Below are positions 1-9,209 of a DNA stretch of 64,000 bases, piece by piece; the first letter of the stretch is position 1, and the number at the start of each line of letters is the position of its first letter. Under the pieces are notes generated by a model. The model did no database searches. It saw nothing but the letters and a program-made list of their open reading frames with translations, and was not told the DNA's origin. The translations under genes and the position numbers were made by a program. This DNA is from an uncultured Pirellulales bacterium (GTDB taxonomy: Bacteria > Planctomycetota > Planctomycetia > Pirellulales > Thermoguttaceae): contig CALLPE010000006.1 in assembly GCA_938015445.1 (NCBI GenBank), forward strand, positions 122,906 through 186,905. The letters are read 5' to 3'.

Positions 1-581
1 AAGTGTTTTTTCAAGCGCTGGACCAGCGAGGGCTGGCGGTGCAGTCGATGCGTTCGGCAACCTATTTGCACGACAGCGAACGGTTGGTTTGCATCGGCTG
101 CCACGAACCGAAGCATCAAGCGCCGCGGGTGACCGGACGCGTGCCGCTGGCCTTGCGCCGTGAACCGTCGCGGCTGAAGCCCGACGTGGACGGCTCCAAC
201 CCGTTGAGCTTCCCCCGCTTGGTGCAGCCGATACTCGACAAACACTGTGTGGACTGCCACCGCGAGAATTCCGACCGCGCCCCAAGCCTGGCCCGCGAGC
301 CGATCGTCCGCAACTGGTATGCCTCGTACAACACGCTGGTCAAATATGGGTTTACCGACTACGGAGATTCATATCGCACGCAGCCAGGCCGTTTCGGTGC
401 TCGGGCATCGTCGTTGTATCAGATGTTGGAAAACGGTCATCACGGCGTCGATTTGAGCAAAGAGGAACTGCACCGCATCGCCTTGTGGCTAGACTGCGTA
501 TCGATGTTCTACGGCGTGTACGAACGCGAGGGCGGACAGGCGCAACTGCGCGGCCAGATCGCCGAGCCGACCTTGGAATAA
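1..581 (+). CDS. HzsA-like multiheme-type protein, C-terminal fragment (5' end outside window)
   Basis: This is the end of a gene that begins left of the window; the first complete codon is at position 3 and there is no real start codon. The fragment carries two c-type heme motifs, CIGCH (about residue 31) and CVDCH (about residue 82). The first lies in the context VCIGCHEPKHQAP, closely matching ACVGCHEEPRQAP in the large protein at 30506-33904, so the two are paralogues of the planctomycete family resembling the hydrazine synthase alpha subunit. Such proteins usually have a signal peptide and a TolB/WD40-like N-terminal part and act outside the cytoplasm. Unlike its paralogue, this copy ends soon after the heme region and has no SUMF1 domain. 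Whether heme is bound and what reaction is served cannot be seen. Confidence 0.75.
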   Translation, partial: VFFQALDQRGLAVQSMRSATYLHDSERLVCIGCHEPKHQAPRVTGRVPLALRREPSRLKPDVDGSNPLSFPRLVQPILDKHCVDCHRENSDRAPSLAREPIVRNWYASYNTLVKYGFTDYGDSYRTQPGRFGARASSLYQMLENGHHGVDLSKEELHRIALWLDCVSMFYGVYEREGGQAQLRGQIAEPTLE

Positions 582-750
582 GGCGTATTTGTTGCCAAAC
601 GGCACGCGCGCCAGGGTCAACAATCAGTTACGCGCGTCCGCAGCATCAAGGCGTTTCAGCACCGTCGTTTCAGCATCGCGCTAAACAGTTGCCGCGGCGG
701 TACTGCTCGGCCCGGCAAGGCTGTAGTCAACATATACCGCACGACCGAGC

Positions 751-1665
751 TTAATTGGTTTGCGATTTTGCATTGTCGGCCGGTTGCAGTTTCTCGGCGT
801 ACACGCCCAAATGGCTTCCTACGACCCGCTCCGTGCCGGGCACTCCGGCATGGATAGGGCGATTCAGCACGCGCGGCTGGCCTTGCTGATCCTGGATTAC
901 CAGCGTAGTAGAACCGCCGCCGTCGAGATTGATGCCCGCGCTGCACCCCAGGGCTTTCAACCACTGTCCGACCTCGGCGGTCGTCGCGCCTTCGCTGTAA
1001 CCTTTCTGTCTGCCGTCGATGACCAACAACACCATCGTTTTTCCGTCGGCCGAGACGCCAGCGGCGGTACGCGGATGCAGACTGTCGTCGCCCGGAATCG
1101 CCTTGCCCTCGCGCAAAACTACGCCGAACCCGCCGATTGCGGTTTCCACTTCGCTCAAGTCCACAGCCTCTGGGGCGATAATGACCTGCTTTGCGCCGGT
1201 AATCAGCAAAGCAGGCAGCTTTTCTTCCCAGGGGGATACCAACCGGTTCCGGCTGACGTGAACGCCGAGCAGATCTTGTGGCGTGCCTTCTAACGTAGCC
1301 ACTGGCGAAAACGGCCCGGCGTTAATCGCCACTTGCAGCCCGTACTTCTTCAAGAACGTCGATGTCTTCAGTGCCGTGGTTTCGCCGGGCAGATCGCCGT
1401 TGCCGGGCGTGGCCAAAAAGCTGAGCCCCGCGGCATCCAACCGGATGCGCACAGCGTAAGCCCTGATTGGCCGGGGCGAGCTGGTCTCCAGGCTGGCTAT
1501 TGATACGCCGCGGAAAACTTCCTCCCATTGCGCTGCGTTGCGCAAAGGCGACTCGGCGCCAAAAGCAAACCCGAGCACCTGTGCGATACACACCAGCGCC
1601 GGCAACGCGCAGCGAAACAGCACTCGTGCTCGATGCTCAACAGAAGCCCTCTTATCGATTGTCAT
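751..1665 (-). CDS. Phosphodiester glycosidase (NAGPA-like) family protein, exported
   Basis: This 304-residue protein has an N-terminal hydrophobic signal segment (about residues 15-35). Its core matches the phosphodiester glycosidase family (NAGPA/DUF2233): VAINAGPFSP around residue 113, GVVLREGKAI around residue 180, and the hallmark INLDGGGSTTLVI around residue 245. The family removes a sugar from a phosphodiester-linked sugar, as the mammalian uncovering enzyme does for GlcNAc; bacterial members are extracytoplasmic and mostly of unknown substrate. The ATG at 1665 is preceded by AGGAG at good spacing. It stands alone on the minus strand, convergent with the HzsA-like fragment. Family assignment is firm; the substrate is not known. 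Confidence 0.85.
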   Translation of the reverse strand: MTIDKRASVEHRARVLFRCALPALVCIAQVLGFAFGAESPLRNAAQWEEVFRGVSIASLETSSPRPIRAYAVRIRLDAAGLSFLATPGNGDLPGETTALKTSTFLKKYGLQVAINAGPFSPVATLEGTPQDLLGVHVSRNRLVSPWEEKLPALLITGAKQVIIAPEAVDLSEVETAIGGFGVVLREGKAIPGDDSLHPRTAAGVSADGKTMVLLVIDGRQKGYSEGATTAEVGQWLKALGCSAGINLDGGGSTTLVIQDQQGQPRVLNRPIHAGVPGTERVVGSHLGVYAEKLQPADNAKSQTN

Positions 1666-2062
1666 TGTCTGCTCCTGGATTTGTGGTGCATCGCTTGTGC
1701 CATATTGTATCTCGGTAAGCTACGCCCTGATTGTATCTTGGTAAGCTACGCACTGATTGTATCTCGGTAAGCTACGTCCTGATCGCGGGCAACAAAGGTG
1801 CCCCCAAGACCTTCTGGCGCAGTTGCGTGCTACCCGATGTTTCGCCCATCGACAGGCAGTTCACAGCGCAACGACAGCAGGCGGGAACGTACCGGGCAGT
1901 ACCAGTGCGGCGATTCGCGGCGCTGCCGCATTTCACACGCCCTTGCGTTAGCTAAAGCCAATTTTGCTGCCGTCAGAGTAAAGACTTGTTCCGCCCCCGG
2001 TTATTACGGTCTTTGGGCGGCGGCAGAACCTACGACAGCTTGCCCCCAGTGCGACCGCAAGG
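1666..2062. other. Intergenic region with a three-copy tandem repeat
   Basis: No gene is supported in these 397 bases between the glycosidase and amidohydrolase genes. The left half holds a 26-bp tandem repeat in three copies (1705-1782); the rest looks like ordinary GC-rich spacer. Short open frames here run through the repeat and have no ribosome binding site. Confidence 0.6.
1705..1782. repeat. 26-bp tandem repeat, 3 copies
   Basis: The unit starts TTGTATCTCGGTAAGCTACG and is present at 1705-1730, 1731-1756 and 1757-1782. Copies differ by one or two substitutions (C/T at unit position 8, small changes near position 21). It lies just upstream of the start of the minus-strand glycosidase gene. 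It is direct, head to tail, with no spacers, so it is not a CRISPR array. Confidence 0.9.
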
Positions 2063-3508
2063 CTAGAGCCACGGTGCGGCGCTGAGCGTCCTATGCTTTT
2101 CTTCCAACTGGAACACCCTGCGTGCGTTGCCGTGCATGATCGGATCGACTAGCTGCATGGCATCGGCGAGCGTCAGCCAGCCTTCTTCGACCAGCTCGCT
2201 CAGCGCCAGGGCGATTCCGTGCCTGGCGATCACTGCGTGTCCCAACACTGGTTCGACAAACAGATAATCGCCGCCGAAGGTAAAGATTTTGTTGGCCGGC
2301 GCAGTAACCAGGTACTTTTTGAGAAAGTCCTTGGCCGCTACCGGATTGATGATCCACGCCCAGCACATATCCACGTAAGCGTTGGTGTATTGCTTGGCCA
2401 CGGCCAGCAATTCTTCGTAATACGGATAACAGATGTGCATGAAGACGAACCGCGTGTCTGGGGACGCGCGGCACAGCTCGCAGGCGGAACCAGGGTTGTT
2501 GATCAGTCGGGCCAGCGGCATTCGGTTTTGCCCAGCGTAATAGCCGGTGTGAAGCTTCACCGGCAGACCGTGCTCTGTGGCCTTGCGGACAGCATACCAG
2601 AAGAGGTGATCTTCCAGGGCCTTTTGGTCGTCGGGGCCGATGGGCTCGTCGTTCAATTTCCGACGGAAGACTGCGGCAACCTTTTCGGCAGGCACCTGCT
2701 GGTAGTCGATGTCTCGGCGATAGGCGTCCTGCGACTTCACGGCCACCGCGTAGCGCGCGTATTGGTCGAACCACCAGTCGATTACCTTGTGCCAGTCATC
2801 GAGAGCGGACACTTTGATGCCGGTAGGTTCGCCGAACCTCGACAAATTGGGCCCGGCAAACATGCCGACGATGCTGATGTCTTGCATCAGGAAGGTCGGC
2901 ATCTTCGACCGATGAAACGGGGTTCGCAAGCAGTTGACCTGGCAGGATTCGATGCGTCCGAGTTCCTGAAGGACACGATGGTAAAAGCCGGGGCGGCGGG
3001 TCGTTTCGTAGCCTTGCTGCACTTTCTCGACTGTGGCGGCCGAGAGTTCCTCGACGCCGTAAAGCTCCCGGATGGAGATTCGCACTGCCTGGCCGTAGGC
3101 CGTGTTCTTTACCGCCGGCCAGTGTGGCGCCAGCAGCCTCCACTTCTCGGCCGGGGCGACGCCCTTGCTGAAGAATTTCTGGTGGGCATCTGTGGGCATT
3201 CCCGCAGACAGCAGATCAGAAGCCAAATAACCCGACAGAACCACCGTCCAATCATCCGGTCCGGCGAACTTGCCGTCGGCCGACAAGCGGTCCTGTTCGT
3301 CGTCTATGTGCTCATGGGTGTCGATGAGCGGTGTGTTCCAGACTTTGGCGAAGATTTGTCTGCGCAGGTCGGTTGGTTGTTTCGGCGGCTCGGCGGCTGA
3401 TGGCATGGCATAAGTGCTTCCCCCGGCCGCGGCCGATACAGCCGCCGCCCCCATCAGCCCCATGGCCTTCAGGCTGGAGCGTCTGGAAAGTCGATTGTCA
3501 GCGCTCAT
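2063..3508 (-). CDS. Tat-exported amidohydrolase family protein
   Basis: This 481-residue protein opens with a Tat leader (SRRSSLKAMGLMGAAAVSAAA). The mature part is a metal-dependent amidohydrolase TIM barrel: PLIDTHEHIDD near residue 60 gives the first two metal-binding histidines, KLHTGYY near residue 318 and FMHICYPYYEE near residue 355 give further histidines, and FGGDYLFVEP near residue 410 gives the late Asp. This is the amidohydrolase-2 type, whose members are hydrolases or decarboxylases. A strong AGGAGGG site precedes the ATG at 3508. No neighbour indicates the substrate, so the role stays at family level; export suggests an external or periplasmic substrate. Confidence 0.85.
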   Translation of the reverse strand: MSADNRLSRRSSLKAMGLMGAAAVSAAAGGSTYAMPSAAEPPKQPTDLRRQIFAKVWNTPLIDTHEHIDDEQDRLSADGKFAGPDDWTVVLSGYLASDLLSAGMPTDAHQKFFSKGVAPAEKWRLLAPHWPAVKNTAYGQAVRISIRELYGVEELSAATVEKVQQGYETTRRPGFYHRVLQELGRIESCQVNCLRTPFHRSKMPTFLMQDISIVGMFAGPNLSRFGEPTGIKVSALDDWHKVIDWWFDQYARYAVAVKSQDAYRRDIDYQQVPAEKVAAVFRRKLNDEPIGPDDQKALEDHLFWYAVRKATEHGLPVKLHTGYYAGQNRMPLARLINNPGSACELCRASPDTRFVFMHICYPYYEELLAVAKQYTNAYVDMCWAWIINPVAAKDFLKKYLVTAPANKIFTFGGDYLFVEPVLGHAVIARHGIALALSELVEEGWLTLADAMQLVDPIMHGNARRVFQLEEKHRTLSAAPWL

Positions 3509-3921
3509 GGCACCCTCCTGTGAATGGTAGATACGGGGGGGCGAAAATGCTCATTGCGAACTTCTCGAACCACCGCCGTGCACGGCGCGCGTTCTCTTGG
3601 CGGGCCCAGGCCCACACACCACCCAACAGATAATCGTCAACTCGCAAATGCCGGGCTGCCTCGTCAATCGCCCGCAAGCACGAGAATTTAGCCAGAACTT
3701 TTGAGTTTGCTGGGCAACCGATTGGTCTCTATCGGGCTACCGCACATGCATATTTCGGCTGTGGCGACAACGGAGCTGGACAGCGCTGGCCACTGGCACG
3801 CAAGCCGAATCCAGCGGTTATTCTGTCTTTGAGTCTGTTCCAAAAAACTTGATACACCGTCAGCTAAGTCGCGCCGCGGGGGGCGGCGATAATCGCTGGC
3901 TTTGTTGCGCGGTGCTGTTGC
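3509..3921. other. Intergenic region, no gene seen
   Basis: These 413 bases separate the amidohydrolase and VCBS-repeat genes, both on the minus strand. No RNA gene, repeat or convincing terminator was recognised. Confidence 0.4.
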
Positions 3922-5220
3922 TCAGCGGCGGCTCGGTTGGCTTTCCATCAACATGTTCCGCAAATACACGTGCAGATCGCCGTTCCACGGCTTGGAGCAA
4001 ATGTCGATGTCGCCGTCGCCGTCCACATCGGCTGCTACGGCTTCGTGGCATTCAGGACCTTCCAGAATTATGTGCTGTTTCCAGGTTCGGCCTTTACCGT
4101 CGAGGTTCTCCCAGATGAACCAGCGACGCTTTCCGCCCGGGCCGGTGCCGCCCAGTGGACCCTCCCCGGAGAATACGTCCAGATCGCCATCGGCGTCGAA
4201 ATCGGCCACCGCTAAGCTATGCATGTCGCCCACACCGGTGGCGATTTCATGGCGGAGCCAGGTTCGGCCTTTGCCGTCGCGGTTTTCGAACCAGTGGACG
4301 CGGCGGTCTGGCAGCTCGCTGTCGCAATCGCACATCACCACGTCGTTGCGGCCGTCGTTGTTCAGGTCGCAAATCCACGCCTTGGTAGTGTGCGGGAAAC
4401 GTCCGCTGTGGCCGCCGGGGATGTTTTCGTGCCATTGCCAGCGGAGGCCTTTGCCGTCGAGATTCTCGAACCAGCCGGTGGAGCGGACGATGTCCAGGTC
4501 GCCGTCGCCGTCCAGGTCGCCCACGCCGCGCGGTGCGATGCCGCCGTGCACGCCCGGCCCCACTTCACGTGCTTGCCACTTCTGCGTCGGGTCTTGGGGA
4601 ATCTTGTACCAAAACAAGCCGGCCCGGTCGGACATCATCACTACGTCCAGTTTGCCGTCGCCGTCGATGTCGGCGGCCACGTTGTCGTGCGAGCCGGCAA
4701 TGGCGCCGTTTTCATAACGGGACCATGGTTTGCGGGCCGGGTCGCCGGGATTGCGAAACCACGTGTTGCCAGACACTTGGTCGATCCAGCCGTCGCCATC
4801 CACGTCGAAGGCCACTCCGCCGACCTCGGTGCCCACGCGGTCACCGATTTGGTGGCGCACCCAGCGGTCGGGCGCCTCGTAACGGAACCACCACACCTGT
4901 CCCCGGCTGCAACCTACGACCCAATCGAGCTTGCCATCTTTGTCGATGTCCACCAGCGAAGTCTGGCCCATTTGGTTGCCGATCTTATCGATCTGGTATT
5001 GCTGGAACTTGGGGAACCCGGCCCCCACCGCTGGACGCGGCGCCGGCGCTCCAGCGCTAGCTTGTGGGTTGAACTTGGGGAACTCCGCCCCAACTGCTGG
5101 ATAAACCAGCAGGGCCGTTGCCGCTGCGCAAATGGCCACGTATAAGCGTACCGCCACCGTTGCGCTGCGGTCGATACGAAGAAGTTGCCATCGCAGCCAA
5201 CCACTCAGTGGAACGCGCAT
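3922..5220 (-). CDS. Exported FG-GAP/VCBS-repeat beta-propeller protein
   Basis: The frame is open back to 5733, but the upstream part only shadows the NUDIX gene. The real start is the ATG at 5220, with GGAG nearby, followed by a hydrophobic signal segment (about residues 22-43). The 432-residue product has at least seven calcium-binding-like VCBS motifs, for example DIDKDGKLD, DVDGDGWID, DLDGDGDLD, DLNNDGRND and DFDADGDLD, implying a seven-bladed propeller. Such planctomycete proteins are exported and presumed to bind carbohydrate or protein ligands. Just after the signal the segment AVGAEFPKF recurs 22 residues later as AVGAGFPKF, matching an in-frame 66-bp-period DNA duplication (5006-5035 and 5072-5101). 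Ligand unknown. Confidence 0.85.
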   Translation of the reverse strand: MRVPLSGWLRWQLLRIDRSATVAVRLYVAICAAATALLVYPAVGAEFPKFNPQASAGAPAPRPAVGAGFPKFQQYQIDKIGNQMGQTSLVDIDKDGKLDWVVGCSRGQVWWFRYEAPDRWVRHQIGDRVGTEVGGVAFDVDGDGWIDQVSGNTWFRNPGDPARKPWSRYENGAIAGSHDNVAADIDGDGKLDVVMMSDRAGLFWYKIPQDPTQKWQAREVGPGVHGGIAPRGVGDLDGDGDLDIVRSTGWFENLDGKGLRWQWHENIPGGHSGRFPHTTKAWICDLNNDGRNDVVMCDCDSELPDRRVHWFENRDGKGRTWLRHEIATGVGDMHSLAVADFDADGDLDVFSGEGPLGGTGPGGKRRWFIWENLDGKGRTWKQHIILEGPECHEAVAADVDGDGDIDICSKPWNGDLHVYLRNMLMESQPSRR

Positions 5221-5291
5221 GGCCGTTTCTCCCCACAACACAACAAACACACCAACTGCCGAAAACAACCAAGACCGCACGGATATCGCTT

Positions 5292-5864
5292 CTAGCCGCG
5301 TCGCTCGGGCTGTGCCGCGGTCGCCCCGGCGCAAACTACCCCCATGAAAGCGAATGCGTTTATCACCATGGCATTGACGATCTGTTCGCGGCGGATCAGC
5401 TCTGGCACGTCGGCCAGCGGGCAGAGCACCACTTCGATGCGTTCGAACTCCTCGGGCCGCGGCTGCTCGAGCAATCGGCACTCGTCCGCTAGGAACATGT
5501 AGCACCAATTGCCCTGGATGGCCGGATTGGGACTTATGCGCCCCAACAGACGCACGCGCTGCGCCACATAACCGGTTTCTTCCTGCAACTCGCGCAAGGC
5601 AGCTTGTTCGGGCGTTTCGCCCCGATCGACCATGCCGCCGGGGATTTCCAGCGTGTGGCAGCGGATGCCGTGACGGAACTGCCGGATCAGCACCACCTGG
5701 CCTTCGGCGGTCAGCGGGACGATGTTCACCCAATCGGGCGCGTCGAGCACCACGAAATCGCGCTCCAGCCCCTCCGGCTCCAGGCGGTACCGGTCGTAGC
5801 GGATGCGGAATATGCGGTGCTCAGCCACCTGGCGACTATCCAACAACTGCCAGTGCGCCGACAC
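5292..5864 (-). CDS. NUDIX hydrolase, ADP-ribose pyrophosphatase type
   Basis: This 190-residue protein carries a complete NUDIX box (GGMVDRGETPEQAALRELQEE, about residues 75-95), fitting the GX5EX7REUXEEXGU consensus with all catalytic Glu residues. The preceding VLIRQFRHGI and the overall length fit the ADP-ribose/nucleoside-diphosphate-sugar pyrophosphatase (NudF-like) group, cytoplasmic enzymes that cleave NDP-sugars to NMP and sugar phosphate. The start is a GTG at 5864 with GAGGGA upstream. It sits on the same strand 71 bp ahead of the VCBS-repeat gene and could share its transcript. Family is secure; exact substrate is not. Confidence 0.88.
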   Translation of the reverse strand: MSAHWQLLDSRQVAEHRIFRIRYDRYRLEPEGLERDFVVLDAPDWVNIVPLTAEGQVVLIRQFRHGIRCHTLEIPGGMVDRGETPEQAALRELQEETGYVAQRVRLLGRISPNPAIQGNWCYMFLADECRLLEQPRPEEFERIEVVLCPLADVPELIRREQIVNAMVINAFAFMGVVCAGATAAQPERRG

Positions 5865-5914
5865 GCCGATGGTTCCCTCGTTTCTTCGAGCTTTGAGGGC
5901 GTCACGCGCAGCGC

Positions 5915-6724
5915 TCAGATCTGCGAGGCTGCCGTAGGACGCAACAAAATATTGGTGATGTTCGAGACGGTATCTTTATACTGCGGGTCAACTTTGAGCT
6001 TCGCCCACTCCGGATCGGCCATGAATGCCGCCCAGCGCTGCTTGAGTTGCTCGGCGTCGTCGAACCCCAGCATGTAGGTCAGGTTGGGAATGCGCGTGCC
6101 GGCCAGGGCTTCGCCGAAAAACACGGCCGTCAGCCCCACGCGGCGGAAGATGTCCAACTCGCCGCCGGTGTTGAACATCTCGATCTTTTTCAAACAGGCC
6201 TTGTGCGTATGGCTCTCGTAGATGCGCAACTGGAAAATCCGACTGGGCTTGGTGCTGGGAATCTGCAACTGGGGAAACCCGTCGAACGCCCACAGCAGCG
6301 ATATTTCGATGCGCTTATAGATGGGGTCTTTCATCGGGGCATCGAGCACTTCAGCCGCTGCCTTGACGAACTGCTGATCGGCCACCAGTCCATGCACCGC
6401 CGCCACTACCGACTCCGGCGACTGATGCGGCAACAGCACGAAAAGGTCGTTGACCAGGGGCTTCTGCTCCTCGGGATAACCATCGGCCAGCTTGAAAACG
6501 CCCACCGGTTTGATCCCCAGGCGGTTCCAGGCCGGCACAGCCGCTGTGCGCAGCATTCGATCGAATGTTTCCTGCTTCTGTGCCGAGGCGATCAGGTAAT
6601 GCCGCAGTTCGTAGATTTCCTTGTCGGCCACAGCCGGTCCGGGAGCAGAGTTCGCCTCGGCCGACTGGGCGATTGCCGAAAGACCGGCCGCGCCACAAAG
6701 CGTCAGAAAATCGCGTCTTTCCAT
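5915..6724 (-). CDS. Tat-exported NIPSNAP family protein
   Basis: This 269-residue protein begins with a Tat-type leader (MERRDFLTLCGAAGLSAIAQ). Two tandem NIPSNAP-like ferredoxin-fold domains follow. The first starts at YELRHYLIASAQK (about residue 38); the second starts at FQLRIYESHTHK (about residue 163) and contains the typical LTYMLGFDDAEQ and AFMADPEWAKLK segments. Two-domain NIPSNAP proteins with Tat leaders are common in planctomycetes; their function is unknown. The ATG at 6724 has AGGTGA upstream. It lies 50 bp ahead of the NUDIX gene on the same strand, so the genes may be cotranscribed. Confidence 0.85.
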   Translation of the reverse strand: MERRDFLTLCGAAGLSAIAQSAEANSAPGPAVADKEIYELRHYLIASAQKQETFDRMLRTAAVPAWNRLGIKPVGVFKLADGYPEEQKPLVNDLFVLLPHQSPESVVAAVHGLVADQQFVKAAAEVLDAPMKDPIYKRIEISLLWAFDGFPQLQIPSTKPSRIFQLRIYESHTHKACLKKIEMFNTGGELDIFRRVGLTAVFFGEALAGTRIPNLTYMLGFDDAEQLKQRWAAFMADPEWAKLKVDPQYKDTVSNITNILLRPTAASQI

Positions 6725-7180
6725 GTTTCACCTACTTCAATGGACATCTGTTACCGTCCGCAGCAAACGCAACAAGAGTCGAATCCCCCAGGGGCATGGC
6801 TATTACCGGCGCCGCTGTCGCCAGCCTACCGTGGTCCTAACCGGCGTTGCTGTGGGCCGAATGGCCGGCCCAATTCTGCTGCTTAGCGACGTCGATGAAC
6901 CGGCCGCCCGTGTATCGGTATGGTAGTTTAACCGGCGGGCAAGGCGATAACAACATTCTGTGCGCACGCTTTTTGTCTCGAGTCGATTCAGCGGAGCAGC
7001 AGATTGCGGCACTCTATCGGCTCCGGCCGACCAGAGCCGAAACGGCCGCTGGCAGCCTTACCCACCGATAGCAGCGCAACGCAAGAGCGGCAGCTTCAGT
7101 CAACGCCGACAGTATCAGTCAAGGGCAACAGCGCAAGTCAGTGGCGACATCGCCAGCCGAGCAGGCTGCCCTGGCGGAGG
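6725..7180. other. Intergenic region, no gene seen
   Basis: About 456 bases between the NIPSNAP and DUF1559 genes. Open frames on both strands are short, lack ribosome binding sites and show no known family. No RNA, terminator or clear repeat was recognised. Confidence 0.4.
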
Positions 7181-8182
7181 TTATTCGCTTTGCAGGGTGA
7201 CCATTTCGCCGCCGTCGATAGTGGCCAAAGCGCGGTAGAGCTTTAGGTCGATGTTGTCGTCGATGAACCGGCCGCTGCCGTCGCACATGGCGAAGTTGCC
7301 GCCGCCGGAGTGCCGGCTCATGAAGCACCAGTTGGAGCGCCAGTCCTGGGCATTGTTCCTGCGGCGGACGTTAGGCTCTTCCCAGTTCAAAGGGATTGCA
7401 CAGGTGGCGCTGGCCCCGTTCCACCAGTACCAGGAGGCCCAGTTGGTAAACGCCGGGACCGTCTCGCCGATGGCGAAGGTGTGCGACAGTCCGTCGCGGA
7501 CGTCGTTGGCGGTGGTAATCACCGGGCGACCATTTGGGTTGCCGAAACCGCGGCAAACCAGCCCGTCGCAGAAGTCGCCTCCCATCGAGGCCCCCTGCGG
7601 CCCGTTGTAGTTGCTGGCGTTGCGGCCAGAAAAGCCGGCATCCTGTTTACGGTAACGATGCTGGCGCGATGTAGTGCCCTCCCAGTTGGCACCCATGCAG
7701 GCCTTGTAGTTGGTCACGGCGATGGGCTGGTTGGGAAGTAGGGCCTGGGTGGTCGAAGTGCCGTCGCCTACATCGCTAGGGCAACGAAAGACCGGCACTA
7801 CGAATTGCGCAGCCTTTAGGTTGCTGATATTCCGCGACGGGTCCTGATAGCCGAGCGTCTGCCCCATTTGTATCGAGCGATACAGGTTGTCCAATTCCAG
7901 GTGCGGCAGCAAGCCGGTCAACCAGGAATGGCCTTTGGTCGAAGTACCGCCCGTCTCCGAGCCGGCGCCCCAGTTGAGCGGAAACTGGCGCATCTGCGAG
8001 TGATAGTTCTGCATGGCCAAGGCGAGCTGCTTGATCTTGTTGAGGCATTCGGTCTTTCGGGCCGCTTCGCGCACCGCCTGAACGCCCGGAATCATCAGCC
8101 CGATAAGAATGCTGATGATCACGATCACCACCAGCAGTTCCACCAGCGTAAATCCTCGGCGGAGATTCACAGTGCCAGCCAT
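7181..8182 (-). CDS. DUF1559 protein with prepilin-type N-terminus
   Basis: This 333-residue protein has the prepilin cleavage/methylation signature RRGFTLVELLVVIVII at residues 8-23, followed by the DUF1559 pattern REAARKTECLNKIKQLALAM and, at the C-terminus, the SRHSGGGNFAMCDGSGRFI motif. DUF1559 proteins are greatly expanded in planctomycetes and resemble type II secretion pseudopilins; they are probably processed at the inner membrane, with unknown roles. AGGAG lies upstream of the ATG at 8182. A second member is at 53895-55007. No secretion genes flank it. Confidence 0.92.
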   Translation of the reverse strand: MAGTVNLRRGFTLVELLVVIVIISILIGLMIPGVQAVREAARKTECLNKIKQLALAMQNYHSQMRQFPLNWGAGSETGGTSTKGHSWLTGLLPHLELDNLYRSIQMGQTLGYQDPSRNISNLKAAQFVVPVFRCPSDVGDGTSTTQALLPNQPIAVTNYKACMGANWEGTTSRQHRYRKQDAGFSGRNASNYNGPQGASMGGDFCDGLVCRGFGNPNGRPVITTANDVRDGLSHTFAIGETVPAFTNWASWYWWNGASATCAIPLNWEEPNVRRRNNAQDWRSNWCFMSRHSGGGNFAMCDGSGRFIDDNIDLKLYRALATIDGGEMVTLQSE

Positions 8183-8644
8183 AACATTTCTCCTAAGCCC
8201 GGCAGCGGTTCAGCCCACCGCGCAACACACCAGACAAGCCCGCGCGCATGGGTAGCGAACAATGCCCTCACTATTAAACATACCCGAACTGGCCAAATAA
8301 GGGAAGTAGCAATCCTCGGTAGTGCGAATAGTTCGTAATTCGGGTATGGGCCGGGCGTTTTCATGGATGCGCCGGGCATGGGCGTTGGCATGGCTGGGGC
8401 GTTCGGTCCGACGACCCCCGTCGCGCAGCGACTACCCTTAGACGAACTACAAGAGCGCCCCCGGCTTAAACAACTGCAACAGCCGCTCCGCTTTGAAAAA
8501 CTATACAACTTTGAAAAACTATACAACCAAGTTTGTTTGACCATCTGGCCCGCCGCTGAACTGCCCGGGCCTTGAGGCCGCCCTCGTTAACCCGCGCCGT
8601 GCCGGAGGTGTTAACCCTCGCCGTACTAGAAGTAGGGCAGCCAT
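8183..8644. other. Intergenic region with short tandem duplications
   Basis: About 460 bases without a supported gene between the DUF1559 gene and a small membrane protein gene. It contains a perfect 18-bp tandem duplication (8491-8526) and an imperfect roughly 24-bp duplication starting GTTAACCC at 8586 and again at 8610. Confidence 0.55.
8491..8526. repeat. 18-bp perfect tandem duplication
   Basis: The unit CTTTGAAAAACTATACAA occurs at 8491-8508 and again, identically, at 8509-8526. It is A+T-rich in a GC-rich spacer and not part of a gene. Confidence 0.9.
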
Positions 8645-9133
8645 TCACCTTCGGTTGACCAAACTTTGGAGCGTCAACACCGCCGCGCCGAAAACGGCGA
8701 TCAGCCCGGCATCGAAAACCAAAAACCAGACGATCAGGTTCTTGGGGTACGGCGCCAAAAGGATTTGTACGAACCCTGCTGTTCCGCCGACCAGGGAGAA
8801 CCAGCCCAGCCAACGGACCATCGGCCTGAAGCGCACCGGGTCACGCGCACACAAGCACATCACGCCGCCGATCAGGCAATACATGGCCGACAGCGACCGG
8901 GCGAGATACTCGACCAGCAGCAACACCGGCGTTCCAGGCTCGGCCGCAGCCACGGCGGCGGCCAACCAGCTTCGCGGCATCACGGCTGGCACGGCGGCCA
9001 TCAGCCCGGAGACGCCAAACATCCACAGCATTAGTTGCAAAATGACTCGCAGACGCTCGCCGCGCTCCGGAGCCGGGCGAGGCGAGGCAGCGCTGTGGAA
9101 CGTGGACGAAATCTGCTCGGAGTTGGGCGTCAT
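8645..9133 (-). CDS. Small four-helix membrane protein, unknown function
   Basis: I do not recognise the family. The frame is open from a TTG at 9145, but the ATG at 9133 is preferred and gives 162 residues. After a polar N-terminal stretch of about 30 residues there are four hydrophobic segments (near LQLMLWMFGVSGLMAAV, LARSLSAMYCLIGGVMCLC, WLGWFSLVGGTAGFVQILL and LIVWFLVFDAGLIAVFGAAV), so it is an inner-membrane protein. It lies 76 bp downstream of the porin gene on the same strand and could be expressed with it. No strong ribosome binding site marks either start. Confidence 0.65.
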   Translation of the reverse strand: MTPNSEQISSTFHSAASPRPAPERGERLRVILQLMLWMFGVSGLMAAVPAVMPRSWLAAAVAAAEPGTPVLLLVEYLARSLSAMYCLIGGVMCLCARDPVRFRPMVRWLGWFSLVGGTAGFVQILLAPYPKNLIVWFLVFDAGLIAVFGAAVLTLQSLVNRR

Positions 9134-9209
9134 GGCCCGCCGCAAACTGCCGCAGAACCGTGTGCCGCAGGCCGCGCATCGCGGCCCGCATCACATTATA
9201 AAAGGCACG

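Noticed and set aside
1705..1782. Possible CRISPR array
   Set aside because: The three units are directly adjacent with no spacers, and no cas genes are in the window.
2219..3400. 393-codon open frame on the plus strand
   Set aside because: Antisense to the amidohydrolase gene, which has a strong ribosome binding site, Tat leader and metal motifs.
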